Positions 1 through 12,630 of a DNA stretch of 64,000 nucleotides are shown here, in pieces; position 1 is the stretch's first letter, and the number at the start of each line of letters is the position of its first letter. A program made the position numbers and the translations under genes. This DNA is from Gymnorhina tibicen. Lineage: Eukaryota > Chordata > Aves > Passeriformes > Artamidae. Under the pieces are notes generated by a model. It was not told where the DNA came from, did no database searches, and worked only from the letters and a program-made list of their open reading frames with translations. The stretch lies in contig VXAZ01003272.1 in NCBI GenBank assembly GCA_013399875.1, positions 2,196,643 to 2,260,642 on the forward strand. The letters run 5' to 3'.

Positions 1-3000
1 TGGCGTCTCTGAGCAAAGCATCCAGGGCAAGGGAAAAGAGAATTTTCCTGCAAGCCATAAAATATTTTAGGCCACCTTTCATGGTGTATTACTTTAATTT
101 TTTTTTTTTTTAATAGAATCTCAAAATATTTAGAAAATTTGTTTTCCTTCAAGGAATAAGAATTCACACAAGAACTTACAACAGGACAGCTCTACCTGAG
201 CTTTACTGTTCTTGAAAAGCTCTCAGGAAAAAAAAGCAAACATGGAAGAACAGATTGTTAGATTGTGTTTCTGAGTGTATTTTCATTGTGGTGGAGTTGG
301 AGGGGTGAACAAAGTTGGTTCAAATTATATCTCTGTGACTGCACTGTGTTGGCAGCAACGTGTCTCTAACTCAAAATGCAATAAGAAAGGGAGGAAATTT
401 AATTTTTTAGTGTGGTTATGGAGGTCTGTGGAGAAGGGGATCTGTGGGTGCAGTTCTTGGGACATGTAAGGGTTAGGCAGCTTTGGGGTTTTAGTGCCTT
501 TCTTTTCCAAACTTGGTGTCAGATGTTGTAACTTAATTTATTTTCCCATTAGCTTTTGCTAATGATACTAAAACTTCTTTTAAAAGCTTTCCTAATTAAT
601 GATCTTCTTGCTCCCAAACAAAACCTATATTGTCTTTGAGAAGTGCCTGAGTATTTTAAAAACAACGGGCTGTTGGTAGGTTTTATTGCCTCATGAATTT
701 AGGGTCAACACACCTATTATTTGCCAGAGTTAATTTGTGCTGGGTTATTGACTGTCGGGTTGTTGGGGATATCTGACTCTTGTAAAAGTTACACTCATCT
801 CAAGTGGTTGTAATTTTATTCTTCGTGCTCTGGTGCCACAATATTTAGCTAATAAAAGAAGGGGAACAGTTGTACAAAGGCAGGTATTTAACTCCAGGCT
901 CGTGAGAGCGAGGGAATGAGGTTGTCATTACTCTTTGTATTCCTTTTCTCTGACGCTGAATGGTTTTAGCTCTCCTTTAGGTAAGGAGAGGGGGAAGGAC
1001 AACTTTGTTAAAATCATAAGATGTGTAAAAAAGTACAAGGTACTTCTAGGATTTTTAAGTTTTTAATCAGACTTTTCAGGTGCCTGTGGCTGAGCTCAGG
1101 GCTTGTCCAAGAGGAAATTTGGCCACTTGCAAGGGGCTCAGTGGCACTAAAATAACCAACTCCCTCCCAAAAAGATGGAGAGCTTAGTTTGATGTATAAC
1201 TTTATGTGTCAAGGTGAAAATATCCCCCTTGGACTCTCCTGGAAGCACAACAGGAAGATAGTAAAGCTGGCAGTTGGTTTAAAAATCCCCGAAGAAACCA
1301 TCCCTTCTGTGTTTACAATTCAGAATTAAATTGGGGAATTGTTTCTTCTGGTTTTCCAAGTGTCTGCTTCCATCCCAAATCTGAGCCATATGTCCTTGTG
1401 GGGTAAAACCAAAGCTTTCTATAAACCAGCCTTCAAATACACGGTGCCAAGCCCAAAGTCTCTCGCTGTGCCTTGCTCTCCGAACTCCAGTCGATAAAAA
1501 GTTCCTCAGCAGAATCCAAATTAGCACCAGGAAGTCACGACCTGTAATGTGGGAGTTGGAAAATATCCATTTATTCTGCAGGGTGCCCTGGGAAATCACG
1601 TGTTCCTGTGTAGGAAATTCAGGAGAGTGGTGAGCTTGATCCTGTTATCCCAGTGTTTTCAATCCCTTTTTTTTTTTAATGCCCAAATATGTTATTATTC
1701 CTTCACTTAATTCTGGGCTGACAGAAACAATTCAAAAATATTGCTCAGCATGCTGGACCTGTGCAGATCCAGGGTGCACCTGACAGGAGTTGGTTCTGGG
1801 ACCCTTAGCACAGTCACTTCCTATTGTGGAGGGATATTCTGACCTCTAAACCCAGCACTGCTGAGCAGGTCACAGTCCAATTCTTTGCTTGATTTCCAGC
1901 AAGCTCTGGCTTTTGGCTCTCTGCAGTGGATATTTGTTGCATAAAAAGGGGGAAGCATCTGAGACTGGCTTAAGTCAAGTCTAAGGGTTTCCCTGCCTGC
2001 CACAGCCACCCTGAGGAAGCACCTAAGTACTTAAAGCATCTCTGCTTATCCTGCCTTCAGCTGAGGTGCACACGATCTCCGCCATGGTGCTTTATAAATA
2101 ACCACCCCAGTCCTTCCTGAATTATTTTTGCTAGTTTGTAGTGGGCGTATAGCTTTTAAAACTGGAAAACCAAAAGCTGTCTCAGTTCATTTTCTCACGA
2201 AGTTGTAGCCAGAGCAGTGAATTCATAGCTAAGGTCTTACTCAGTGGCTACTGTATTATAAATAACTCTTCACCTTGGCCCTGTTTCTCCGGCCATTACT
2301 CACTGTGAGTAGCACTTACTCACGAGCAGAGTAGCAGAGAAGTAGGTGATTCTGCTGTCATTACTCACAGTTTTAGTACCCTGGCACATCAGGAGGTCTA
2401 TTTTCAAACAAGGCGTCGCTTTTCTCAAGGAGTGGCAAGTTTTCCTACCTGGTAAGAATATACTTGCAAAAATTATCCCAAGGAATTAGCACTGAAGATC
2501 AATCAAAAATCGAAGCAGAGAAAAGCGGGGAGAAACTATAGCCTGGGATATTTGGAAGGGTGTATGCCTAAAAGTGGTGCTGTGGTTTTCCCTTGGGCAC
2601 TGTCAGGAATGTGGAGCTGAGGAGCAGCTGGGGAGCACTGATGGGAGAGGCATCACCTCATCCCTCCTGCTCTCCCCTCGCCATCACTCTGCTTTGCTTT
2701 CAAAGTGTAAATTAACTTAAAGGCTCAAAGCTTTTGGGAAAGATTCCAGACCAGAGGTCATCTTTTCTGGGTGGTTTATTGGCTGGCCTGTGTTTGCCCA
2801 CATCTCTAGTGTTTACCAGCTGAGGGAGTTTATGAAATTTTGATGCAGGAATTAGGTTGTTGCTCATCTTGTACCTTCTTGCTCATATTATTGACAGTAC
2901 CACTGAACTGCTTGAGGCAGATAGTATCTCAGTGATCACTGTGCTATTTCAGCTCTCCACTGCTGACAACATCAGAAGTGTTTTAACAGGGTTTTAATGG

Positions 3001-5590
3001 GCAGCCTCCGTAGCTCCTTGGAGGGTTGCAAATAGCTGCCGTGAAAAACCTTTTCTGCCGCTCTGAGCTGACGTGCCCTCCTTTCCTTCCCTTCCTTTCC
3101 CTTCCCTTCCCTGTCCAGCTGCTGCCTGTCTTTAAGGCTGCAGCACTGTTGACAAGTCCTCCCGATGTGGGCCGGGCACCGTGCACCTTTCAGGGGAGCC
3201 GTGAAGAGGAACAACACGGCTGCGAAACCGCTGGGAAGAGCAGGGAACCCAAACCGCGTCCACAAATCCCCTCCCCTCCAGCGCCTCCAAACGCGGTCAG
3301 ACAGTTACACCAGTGCCCAACACGGAGCTCTCCCCTCTTGTTTTGTTGCTCACAACATGCTTTTCCTTGATACCCCAGAGCAAGACTTAACGATTTTGAA
3401 GCGAACAACCTTTAATTTTCAGCAGAAAACAGAACGGGATGGAATAAATCCCCCCTTTCTCAAGACAAAGCGTTGATTTGATGGCAGCAGTTTCTAGCTG
3501 AGTGGTTGCCTTGCTCTGCTTGTTACCAGAAATGAGGCTTGGAGAACAGCTTTCTTTGGACTATGGAAAAGCTTTCTCCTCCCTATTTTGCTTAATATAA
3601 CTATAATGTGCCCTTTATCACACTTCAACTTGAGTAATCCCAGTTTGGAAATAGTGCAGAAATACCCATGGGAAAAAGCACGAGAAACGTACATTATAAA
3701 AAACACACAGGCCAAGCTCAAAAGATCCACTGACATGTAAATTTAATTTAAAAATTACAGGTTTTCAATGAGGGCCTGTGTCTTCAATTTACCAGTTTCC
3801 ATGACTTCTTCAGCAGAAGTGTTTCTTTTTTGCATTCTTGGTGGAAAACACGCTGAGGGCTATTACGGTCTCCAAGAAGAGTCTCTATTCTGTGTCACAG
3901 GGAAAAAATAAAATTACCCAAAATATGTACACTTGAAATAAGTAAGACAAATATCCACTTTCCTGTTTTGTTTTATTTCTATCCTCTAACAAAAGTTAAA
4001 CTTCCCAGTAACCAGCAGTGCATGAAGAAGCATGTCCTAACTGTGTGAATAAGCTTCCTTTTGATTGCATGTGCAAATTTTAGGGCATTTTGGTTCTTTC
4101 CACGAAAGTTGTGTGAGATTGAATAAAATAGTGGTGAGCGGGTGAGCGGAAGAAGAGCTGATGGCCAAAGGTAGAGGCTGATTATTATTAATAGAACTCG
4201 TGATATAAAATGCCACTATTCAAAGAGGATTCTGTCTTAAATAAGGGAATCCCAAAGCTTTATTGTTGAAAATTATTAATTTCTTCACCAACTGCATGTT
4301 TGAGGGAAGAAATCTGTGCAAGGGAACCCCACCTTCCTTGGTGTGATGTCCCAGGACCAAGGGGTATCCAAAATCCAGAGATTCTCCTCAATGTCCTCAG
4401 CCTCAAATCCTGAGGGAAAATAAAACTTGAATCTCTTGGCTGCTAAAACTTAAAAGGAAAATCCAAAGGTCTTTGGAACTCAGCAGGATTAAATGCTTTT
4501 CTTAACTCTATTCTTCCATCCACTCTTCTTTCAGCAAAGCCTCGTGCAGGCTGAACCTCTCAAATATCAGGGTATATAAAAGCTACTTCTGCTTAATACC
4601 CATTATTTCAGTTTTTAATGCAGTAAAGGCAGTGGCTTTTGTGGTGCTTTCTTAAGTCCAAAGCAGCTGCTCAAAGGACCAAAGCTTTATGTTAAGAGAG
4701 AGGAAAAAACCCTTTTCTCTGGAATTTCAGCCCCCCAGTAAATAAATGGAGGAGCTGTGCAGAGCAGAGCTGTGACTTTCACACTTTCTGCCTCCAAGCT
4801 TGTGGGTTCTGCTGCAAGTTGCAGCACTGAAAACCACTGAGGTTTTGTTTCTCTAACTTAATTAATAAAAACAATTCATCAGTAGCTGATGCCTTTCAGA
4901 GTGGTTTTTCCCTGAGTCAGCTTGCTGGGGAAGAGGTTCATTATAAATTACAATTAGCAAAACAAAAAGAAAAAGGCAGAATAAAGCTTCTGATGTGGTG
5001 GGCTTCTCTTAGCCGAGTTTATTTGAGGAAACTTGTAGCCAAAATGCTGCATTCTCGTTTATATACATTGTTCCATGTCTAAAATTAAAAGAAAGAGTTT
5101 AAATGAGCAAGGGAGAAGGGAAGAAGGGAAGGAAAAGGAGCTGGTGCTGCTTTAGACTTATTTTTATGCAGATTGTTTGTCACCTGTGCTGGTTCAGTGG
5201 CTGCTTTGAAGTTAGTCTGGCATTAGTGTTGTGCCTTAGGCGAGGTTGTTTGCTGCCTCTCTGTCCGTGTTATTTCACTTGCTTTTATGTTCACTTCTGT
5301 CTCACAGATTTGCTCTGCCAGTCTGGATAGAATTGTATGAAACTTGGCTTTTGGTTTTATCCTGCAACTTTTGCTCACACCAGCCATCCTTCACACCCTG
5401 CAGAAAGACACTTTTGGTGAATGAAAGGCATTGGGTTGGCCTGCTCATTCCTGAATTTCCCATAAACAAAAATGTAATGTTTCTAATCTTGTTTCTTAAC
5501 GCATTCCAAACGTGATCAAACCCAATTAGAAGTCAGAGGGTCAGAGACACATTCATTCAAAAGGGGGACTCTGATGTAATTATGCCTCTT
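1..5590. other. Non-coding single-copy sequence
   Basis: No exon or transposable element could be supported here. The stretch is moderately AT-rich, with a poly-T run around 98-111 and a pyrimidine-rich CCTT/CCCTT tract at about 3078-3112. Open frames are short (longest about 114 codons, lying across the pyrimidine tract) and overlap on both strands, as expected by chance. A cluster of TTACTCA words at 2237-2367 is described in the findings. It could be intron or intergenic sequence; the window alone does not decide. Confidence 0.6.
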
Positions 5591-5641
5591 ATGGTTGGAC
5601 TCCATGATCCTAGAGGTCTTTTCCAACCTAAATGATCCCGT
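5591..5641 (+). mobile_element. CR1 LINE fragment, extreme 3' end
   Basis: This is a roughly 50-base remnant of the CR1 3' end in sense orientation. It shows the order GGTTGGACT, CATGATCC, AGAGGTCTTTTCCAACCT, AATGAT, which is the conserved terminal part of avian CR1 recognised during reverse transcription. Severe 5' truncation is normal for this family. No coding part remains. Confidence 0.85.
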
Positions 5642-7022
5642 GGCTCATCTGGATGCACAAAGTGATTCCAGCAGGTGTGTGAGGATCTGCCTATCCAGCA
5701 GGTTTGGGCTGTGCAGGATCAATACAGAGATTTAAGGGATGAATTCCTCACTGCAGCTGTTTCATGGAACAAAAACCAGCCTGCAGTTGCACAGGTTGTG
5801 TCACTACTCGAATCCTCCCCGTCTCCTTTCCTTTATTCCCAAATCTGTTTTTATCCCACAGTATCTGGGGACAGGCAAGGTGCTGCATAGCCAAAGGGCA
5901 CTTCCTCACTTCAGGGCTGAAGAGTTCCCTTAAAAATAGACCCTGTGTGTAACTCTAGGTTCAATCACCCAAAATAATTGCGAAAATTTCCTTATGTTGC
6001 GTGTGCTTCTTGAGCACGTGGAGCAAATGTAAACTGCAGGGGCTTAATTAAAAAAAAAAAAAAAGGCAAATAAAATGTCTCTTGTGCTTCCCTGAGATTC
6101 CCAGGTCCAGGGCACAGCACCCATCACCCCGGGTACCCCAGCCAAGGCCTCAGTGACAGACTGAGACTCTGGGTCATGCTTTGTAACGTCCATTTGTATT
6201 TATGGCCTGATCCTGGAGGGTATTAAATGTATAAAATATGTATGTTTAAGTGATGTATTTGAATCTCCAAGTCACTCCACCGTTAATGTGCTTTTAAGTG
6301 TTTTCATGACGATGTGCTTAGGTAGGAACAAATTGAGCTTGTAGGGAAGTTTAGGGAAGATAAAATTCAAGATGCCTCGAGCTTCTTCAGATGGATTTGG
6401 CAGCAGGAGGGGGCAGGGCTGGAGTGGGGCTTTCCTTACCAGTTCTTTTGTCTCCAACGTGGGCCAGTCAGGTATAGAACAGAGATGTCAGTGAGCAGCT
6501 GATCAGTGATGGCTTTGGCAGAGCTGAGGGTGTCCCTGCTTGTGGCTCTGGCCATCCCAAACCTCTGCCATGGCTCTGTGCTCTCCAGTGCCAGAGATGA
6601 GGTGACTCATCCTGCAAATATTTCCAGTCACATGCTGCAGAGCGTTTTAGGCAAATTTTGTTTAAGCAGCTGTCGGATGAAAACTATCAAAGCTCAGTTT
6701 TGTTCCTGGAGCTCTCAGAATATTCCTCATGGGTTCCCAGGGCTGAAAGCAGTCATGTGTAGCAAAGCCACACTGCCAGGCTCTTGTGCTCTGGAATTTA
6801 GAGGGAAATGAGGATCCTCTCCCTCTCATTTACTTCCAGTGCTGCCTCTTCCTTTATTTCCGTGCGCTGAGGTCTCGCAGTCTTGGAACTGGGCAGCTGC
6901 TTTCTAAAATGCAATATTTACCCTGTGCCACTTCTGAGCCTGCGTCCTCAGCGACAGAATTGATTCAGTTGGTGCTGCTGCACTTTTAATGTTCCCTTTT
7001 ATGTTCATGTTTGTTCCAACAG

Positions 7023-7122
7023 AGTGGCCACTAGCACAGACGACTTGAACTTGTATCACCCGCAAACTGACAACGCTGGAGCCACCAGTTTGTCATTATC
7101 CCTCCTAGTGTATCTGATTTAA
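7023..7122 (+). other. Possible terminal coding exon (weak)
   Basis: A T-rich pyrimidine tract ending in AACAG at 7022 forms a good splice acceptor. It is followed by an open frame of 32 codons starting at 7024 and stopping with TAA at 7120-7122. The peptide is polar first (TSTDDLNLYHPQTDNAG) and ends in a short hydrophobic stretch rich in Ser, Leu and Val, a shape reminiscent of a GPI-anchor signal or a secreted tail. The other two frames close sooner. No polyadenylation signal was seen close by. I do not recognise the protein. Short acceptor-flanked frames like this are common by chance, so this stays a candidate. Confidence 0.2.
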
Positions 7123-7190
7123 TTTTGCAACACTGGATTAATTCTTAAAATTGCAGTGCTTTTTGCTCGTTAATGGTCAGTAAATGATTC

Positions 7191-7215
7191 GGGGTGGGGA
7201 GGGGGTTGGTGGGGG
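7191..7215 (+). other. G-quadruplex-type motif
   Basis: Four G runs of four to five bases are separated by loops of one, one and five bases, in the order GGGG-T-GGGG-A-GGGGG-TTGGT-GGGGG. This fits the usual pattern for an intramolecular quadruplex with short loops. The flanks are AT-rich, so the motif stands out sharply. It lies about 0.4 kb upstream of the CpG-rich patch near 7.6 kb. A regulatory role is inference only. Confidence 0.7.
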
Positions 7216-7589
7216 AATGGAATTCATCAGTTTTGTAGTCGTTTTAATTCTTCTCGTTTTAAGTTGTTCTATAAATATGTCTTTATGGATGTAGTTTTAC
7301 TAGCTTAAAAACATCTAATTGAAAACAGTTGCTTAAATCTCTTTGGATCAAGGAGGCAGTAATAAGCAAAGAGAGTATCTTATCCCTGCAATCCAGAAAC
7401 GCTTAGTGACTGGTATACTCAGTGCATGTGTAATCAGCTTCTTGTTTCATCTAAAAACCTTAGCTCTTTCGGTGTGATTTAGTACTTCCCCAGCAGCACG
7501 GTTTTCCTCGTCTGCGAGATTCTCAACGAGTGAAACAAAATATGTAAACCAAAGATGGCCTAGCGGACAGAGGCGTTGTGAGAACTCCC

Positions 7590-7715
7590 TCGTTGGCTTG
7601 GGCCCTCTGGCCGCGGGGCTGGCGCCTTGCGGCACGCCCGGGCCTCGGTTTGGTTCTGGTCAATTAACGTTTTGTTGTGCGTTACGTAACGTTGTTCTTA
7701 TGACTTAACGTTTGC
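7590..7715. promoter_or_regulatory. Small CpG-rich patch with palindromic bZIP-like site
   Basis: CpG dinucleotides are locally dense compared with the flanks. The patch contains the perfect palindrome CGTTACGTAACG at 7680-7691. Its core GTTACGTAAC matches the known PAR-bZIP/NFIL3 (D-box) class of site, and C/EBP proteins can also bind such sequences. TAACGTT occurs three times (7665, 7687, 7706) at about 20-base spacing. No TATA box or supported first exon adjoins it, so an enhancer or weak CpG promoter is equally possible. Function is inferred from sequence words only. Confidence 0.35.
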
Positions 7716-10700
7716 ATCAGGCAGCCCTGATCTGGGCTGTTCTGTAAGGCCCCCCAGCAGATGAAGCCGTGGCTCTTAGCGGAGATCAGCCCGGGCATTT
7801 ACCTCCTGACGCTGCTCGGCAGTCCCAAACCACTGAGCTCCCAGGGATAAGAGCTCGGCTGTTCCTCTGCTTCCTGAGCTCTGGGGGGTTGGCTTTGGCA
7901 CAGGGGGTTGGTGCTGTGGTTTGGGTTTGGGGCCTCGTGCGCTGTTTGTTTAATGTCAGAAATGTGGATCCTTTCTGGCTGATGAGATGTAATGGCTGCA
8001 GATCCCCGTGCACGGTGGGGGGATGCTTGGATTATGTGAATGCTCTAAATTATGTTGTTAATACAGTTAAACAAAAATTACTGATGACCACTCTGGCTGC
8101 TGGCCTGTTTTTTGAAGGCTCCTACTGCGTCCCTCTGGTTTGAAATGTGGTCCCATTTTCCAAAGGGATCCTCAGCAAGTGCCCCACCAAACCTCGGAAG
8201 TCTGTAAATGATCCGTGGCTCGTTTCCAAGCGGGGAAGCCGGGGGAAGAAAGCCAGTCTGTGCTGGGGGAGAGGGAAGGAGAAACCACAAGGTTTTCGTC
8301 ACGCAAGTGGGAAGTAAAACAGGTTAAATTACGTGAGCTTTAGTGATCATTTTTAACATCTGTGTTCATTCATCTGGGTCGGACCGTCCACGTGGTCCAT
8401 TGTAATGTCTCATTAGGAGTCGTAATTAATGGAGGTGGTAATTTCATAAATTGCAAGCCCACATTTAGTAAGATTTCATGTATCTTATTCCTTAAACAGG
8501 CAAACTCTGCCATGGACTTTACTCAAAAAGTTGTGTCGTTTCCCTTTTTTATTTATATTCTTCTGAAACGTCAAATAATTTCACACAAATGTATCAATCT
8601 GAAGGGTTCAAGAGCTGTGGCAGCACCGCAGCACTGAGGAGCACACACTTGTGCAGCATGTGATTCTTTGTCCAGGGTTAAAACTCAGAGCTCAACCCCT
8701 GAAAATTCTTTTTCCAAGTCTTTGTGATAAGCAAGCAGCACTTCACACAAGGCCTTTGTTGGAAATCACCCGTGGTTTGGGGCTTTAAGAAATGCCTAAG
8801 TGTGTTCTGCCCATCTAAAAGCCATCCATTACAAAAAATAATCAGACATCCTTTTTTTTCTTGTACATTTGTGTCATTCTGCGAATCAGAAGCATTTTGT
8901 GTGCTAAGGGCAATGTGCTTTGCTTTTGGAATTCCTGAGTTTCACTAAAACCCTGGGGCATAGTTTGTTCAGGAGACCTGAGGTGACCTGTAAATGGGAG
9001 CTGCTGTGTCCCTTTGCTGCTTAGCAAGATCATTTTAAAGAGAAAGTGAAATGCAGTGTCCAGATATAATGTGATAACATCATAATCCAAAGAGAAAAGC
9101 AGTATTTTTATATTAGGTGACCTCTTAAAAGCACATTCCTCTAAGATGGGCAGCTTCCTCATTTGGAAATGACAAATCTCCGATGGAAAATAAAAAAATC
9201 GGTGACTTTCCTGAACCCAGAGAAACTCCTTATGCAAGCAGGACTGGGGCTGAAGAGCTCCTGTGGAGGTTTGGATTCTGTGTGGCTGCTTTGGATGCTG
9301 AGCTCTCTGCAGGCAGGGAAGGTGTAGGAGAAAGGAATATCTGGTTTGGTTAGGACAAAGTGCTGGTTGGGAACCAGCCTTTCCATTCTTCTGGACTTAA
9401 AACCTTCATTTTTCCCCAAAGTCCCAGTGATTGACTGTCTATAAACACACTGACAGTCTAAAAAATAATGAGGAGGCAGCTGCTCCCTGTCCTCATTTCC
9501 CATGGAAAGCGGGAAACATCGTGTTTGAGCTCCTGAGCTGCTGTTCTGCAGTTTAATTCACCTTCAAATTAATTAAGAATCTTTATTGCCGTTGTCCTGG
9601 GGTTGGATTAGTTTCTAAACTCTGAATGTTTGGGCTTCCCTCAGGGGAGGGGTGAATCTGTCTCCCCATGGATGCCGTGTGGTGAGGACCCTCTGCATCC
9701 CAAAGCCGTGTCCGCCCAGGGCAGCACGTCCCATTCCGAGGTGCAGAATGAAGTTCTCGGACCAGCTGGGAATTGGGTGGAATTTGCTTCCGTCTGACAG
9801 CGTTTCCAGATGGAAAGGAGCAACTGCCTGTTCCTGTATGGGGCCATTTCCATTCACTTCCACCGGGTTTGGGCTCGGGGAGGGGGATTGGCCACTTTGT
9901 TTTCATAGCATGAAACCAGATGTTATTTCACTGCTCTATCTGGAGGCTTTTCCTCATCCCCCGGCCCTGCCATAGGTGCTCGTCTTTTGAACCAAGACGA
10001 ATTCCATTGGAAGTGTTAGAAAGTTCAGTTCCATTTCCAGGCTTTTTTAATGATTCCTCCCTTTTCTTGCACGGTGGGTTAGGAACGTGTTAAAGCCGGT
10101 GGTAAAGTAATTTATGAAGGGCAGCTGGAGTTCAAAAGGTTCAAATATACAAGTTCAGTTCCAGCATCGTTTGGATCTTCACACCTCAGTGTCCCAACAG
10201 AGAAACTGGATACTGAGTTTTTACAGGTTTTACTGTAAAAACTGAGCCCTCCAGAACTTTTAGTAACTAATGGATTTTGCAGGAGTGATTTGACTACCCT
10301 GGATGTCCATTAGCTGGTTTGCTTTGATGTCTTTGCTGGAAACCTAAATGGCTTTTACTTGCACTTTTTTTTTACCAGTCCTATGTTTGCAGGAGATGCC
10401 TTTTGTATCACAGTAGCCGGTAGGAAAAAAAGTGATGTACTCAAGAATTGTAGGAGCATTTAATCACAGAATATCCTAACTAGAATTTAAACTGTGCGTT
10501 GTCAAGAAAGTTTCCATCTGTAGCTCACCAGTCCCGAGCTGACTACATGCAGTTTTAATCTTCTGATTCTTGACTTCGTTCTTTGCTGTGTGGCTTTGGT
10601 GGTGTTAAAATTTAATCCTCAGCAGCTACGTTGTATTGAATCTATATTTCTCTCCTTTCCCTGCTTGCCCTGCCTTATTACTGGCAATGGGGTTTGAAAT

Positions 10701-12413
10701 ATCCTGAAAAATCTGTGTTTTCTAATATGGGGATGATTGATAAAATACCTTTCTACCCCGTGAGTAGTTTAAGAAAGTTTCCTCTTGTATTTATGGAGCT
10801 GCCAGATACTTGGCATCATTAATTTCATATAATATACTGTTCCTATTAGAGGTGCACACCTTTGATGGGCAACTCTTAAAAATATCTTGCTGATTTAAAA
10901 GAATTTTTCATCACTATGTTCTTCATGTGCCACTTACACTGAGTTTGTCTGTTTCCCATCACCAGTGAGAATTAACTTTGTACACTAATATTCAGAGCAA
11001 ACTTGCTCCGTGTTGCAAAATCATACAGAATAAGAAAAAAAAAAAAACCCTTAAAAAAATCTGTGGATATTCAGGTAAATGTGACCGTTCTGGAAATTCT
11101 GCGTGTGTTAAGGCTGGCTGGCGCAGGAGCAGAGGAATGATCAAACCACTTCCACTTGGAGGAGGGGGCACGGGATGGGCTGGGGGTGTTTCTCCCCGTC
11201 AGACAAGCACTTAGGAGGAGGGAGGTGTTGGAGCTGGTGTGAACCCACACAAGGGTTTTATTTTGTGGTGGAAAATCTAATCTTTCCGAGACCATTTCTC
11301 TTGGGTCTAAGTCTGAAGTCTGCTTTATATTGGGAGATTGGCATGAAATCCACAGCACTTAAGAGGATAAAGGCCTTTGTCTCCAAAATGTACATTTTTT
11401 TTGGAACTGTGAAGGCAGTGGAACAAGAAATGGTTTTAAGTATATAATGCTAAGATTCAACCTTGTAATCCTTTCTCAAGTAAAAATATGTTATAGATCA
11501 ATTTTATCGATTCCTATATTTTTTCCATGTGTTTGAGAGCATTCACTTTAAGAAAAAGGGAACCTCCCACATTTAACTAATGATTGAAGAATTTTAAAAG
11601 TTAATTACGACCTCTAAGGACCTACTGTCACTAACCAGAGTGGCATCTTCTGGTTCCTCTGTAGGCACCATTTGATTTCTGGGAGAAGCATGGGAGACTT
11701 TAAAAATAAATGAAATAAAATACCATTTCTCTTACTGCCTTTCTTATTTGCATGGTCACTTTAAAGGACCCCAAAGCCTGTTTGTACATGGGGACATTGG
11801 GCAGCTCCTCAGCTTCAAGGTAAATTAAATAATATTTTGAGAACTGTTGTGCTGTAAATAACCTGCAGTGTTTGGAGCTTTCTCTGCTTCCTTGAAATAA
11901 TCCAGGAAGGTGGATAATAAATACAAGAAATCACTGGAAGAAAAGGGGGCAGGGTGAGGAAGGGAAGAGCTGAGGAAGGAAAAGGGGTGGTGCAGGGTGG
12001 GGGGAGATGGCTCTCTCTGGATGTGTCTGTTCAGCTTTCAGTCTGCAGGCAAAGGGGACAGAAGGACAAAATCAAGGGAAGGAGGAGGAGTTTGAAAGGA
12101 ATAAAAGGAGAAAAGACTTATTTAGTAAGTGCATTAGAAATTATCTCAGCTAAATAGATGGAAGCAAGAGCAGACCCCTGACTAAAGTCAGTTCTTCTGG
12201 CACCACTGACTTAAATCAGTTTACACGAGCTCAGGATCGGGGCAGACTGGCTCAGATTAATTTTTTAATCTGAACTTCCAACTTCCCTGCTCAGTATACT
12301 TAAATGCTGTGTTTTCACCTTCGTAGATTAATATGCATCAAAAATAGAATTGCCACAGGTGCTCACACGGAGAGAAAAGGGATAAAAGAGGTCAGATGTC
12401 TGATGAGCTTTGA

Positions 12414-12630
12414 TGTCAAACTGAAAGAGAGTGGGGTTGGATGGGATACTGGGGAGGAATTCTGGCAGAGGTTTCCCAGCGAAGCTGTGGCTGCCCCTGG
12501 ATCCCTGGAAGTGTCCCAGGCTGGGTTGGACGGGGCTCGGAGCACCCTGGGATAGTGGGAAGTGTCCCTGCCTGTGGCACTGGGTGAGCTTTAAGGTCCT
12601 TCCAACCCAGGCTGTTCTGGGATTCTCTCT
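12414..12630 (+). mobile_element. CR1 LINE fragment, 3' region
   Basis: Sense-strand CR1 of about 215 bases. Recognisable pieces in order are the GGTTGGATGGGATA block, GAAGCTGTGGCTGCCCC, ATCCCTGGAAGTGTCC, the GGTTGGACGGGGCT block, GGTGTCCCTGCC-like sequence (here AGTGTCCCTGCC), GAGCTTTAAGGTCCTTCCAACCCA and a GGGATTCT tail. These match the C-terminal end of CR1 ORF2 and the 3' UTR. It is truncated at the 5' side and not functional. The pyrimidine-rich tail runs into an AG that could serve as a splice acceptor (see findings). Confidence 0.92.

Larger units (their letters stand above)
5642..12413. other. Non-coding single-copy sequence with one weak exon candidate
   Basis: This long stretch holds poly-A at about 6050-6064 and 11034-11046, a G-rich quadruplex-type motif at 7191-7215, and a CpG-rich patch at about 7590-7715 containing a 12-base palindrome. 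A weak terminal-exon candidate at 7023-7122 and a splice-flanked 53-base segment at 11767-11819 are described separately. The other open frames (up to about 131 codons) overlap on opposite strands and show no recognisable domain. Confidence 0.55.

Noticed and set aside
180..221. 42-base minus-strand splice-flanked segment
   Set aside because: The acceptor tract is good, but the exon-side donor bases are poor (TT before GTAAGT), and two of three frames are closed.
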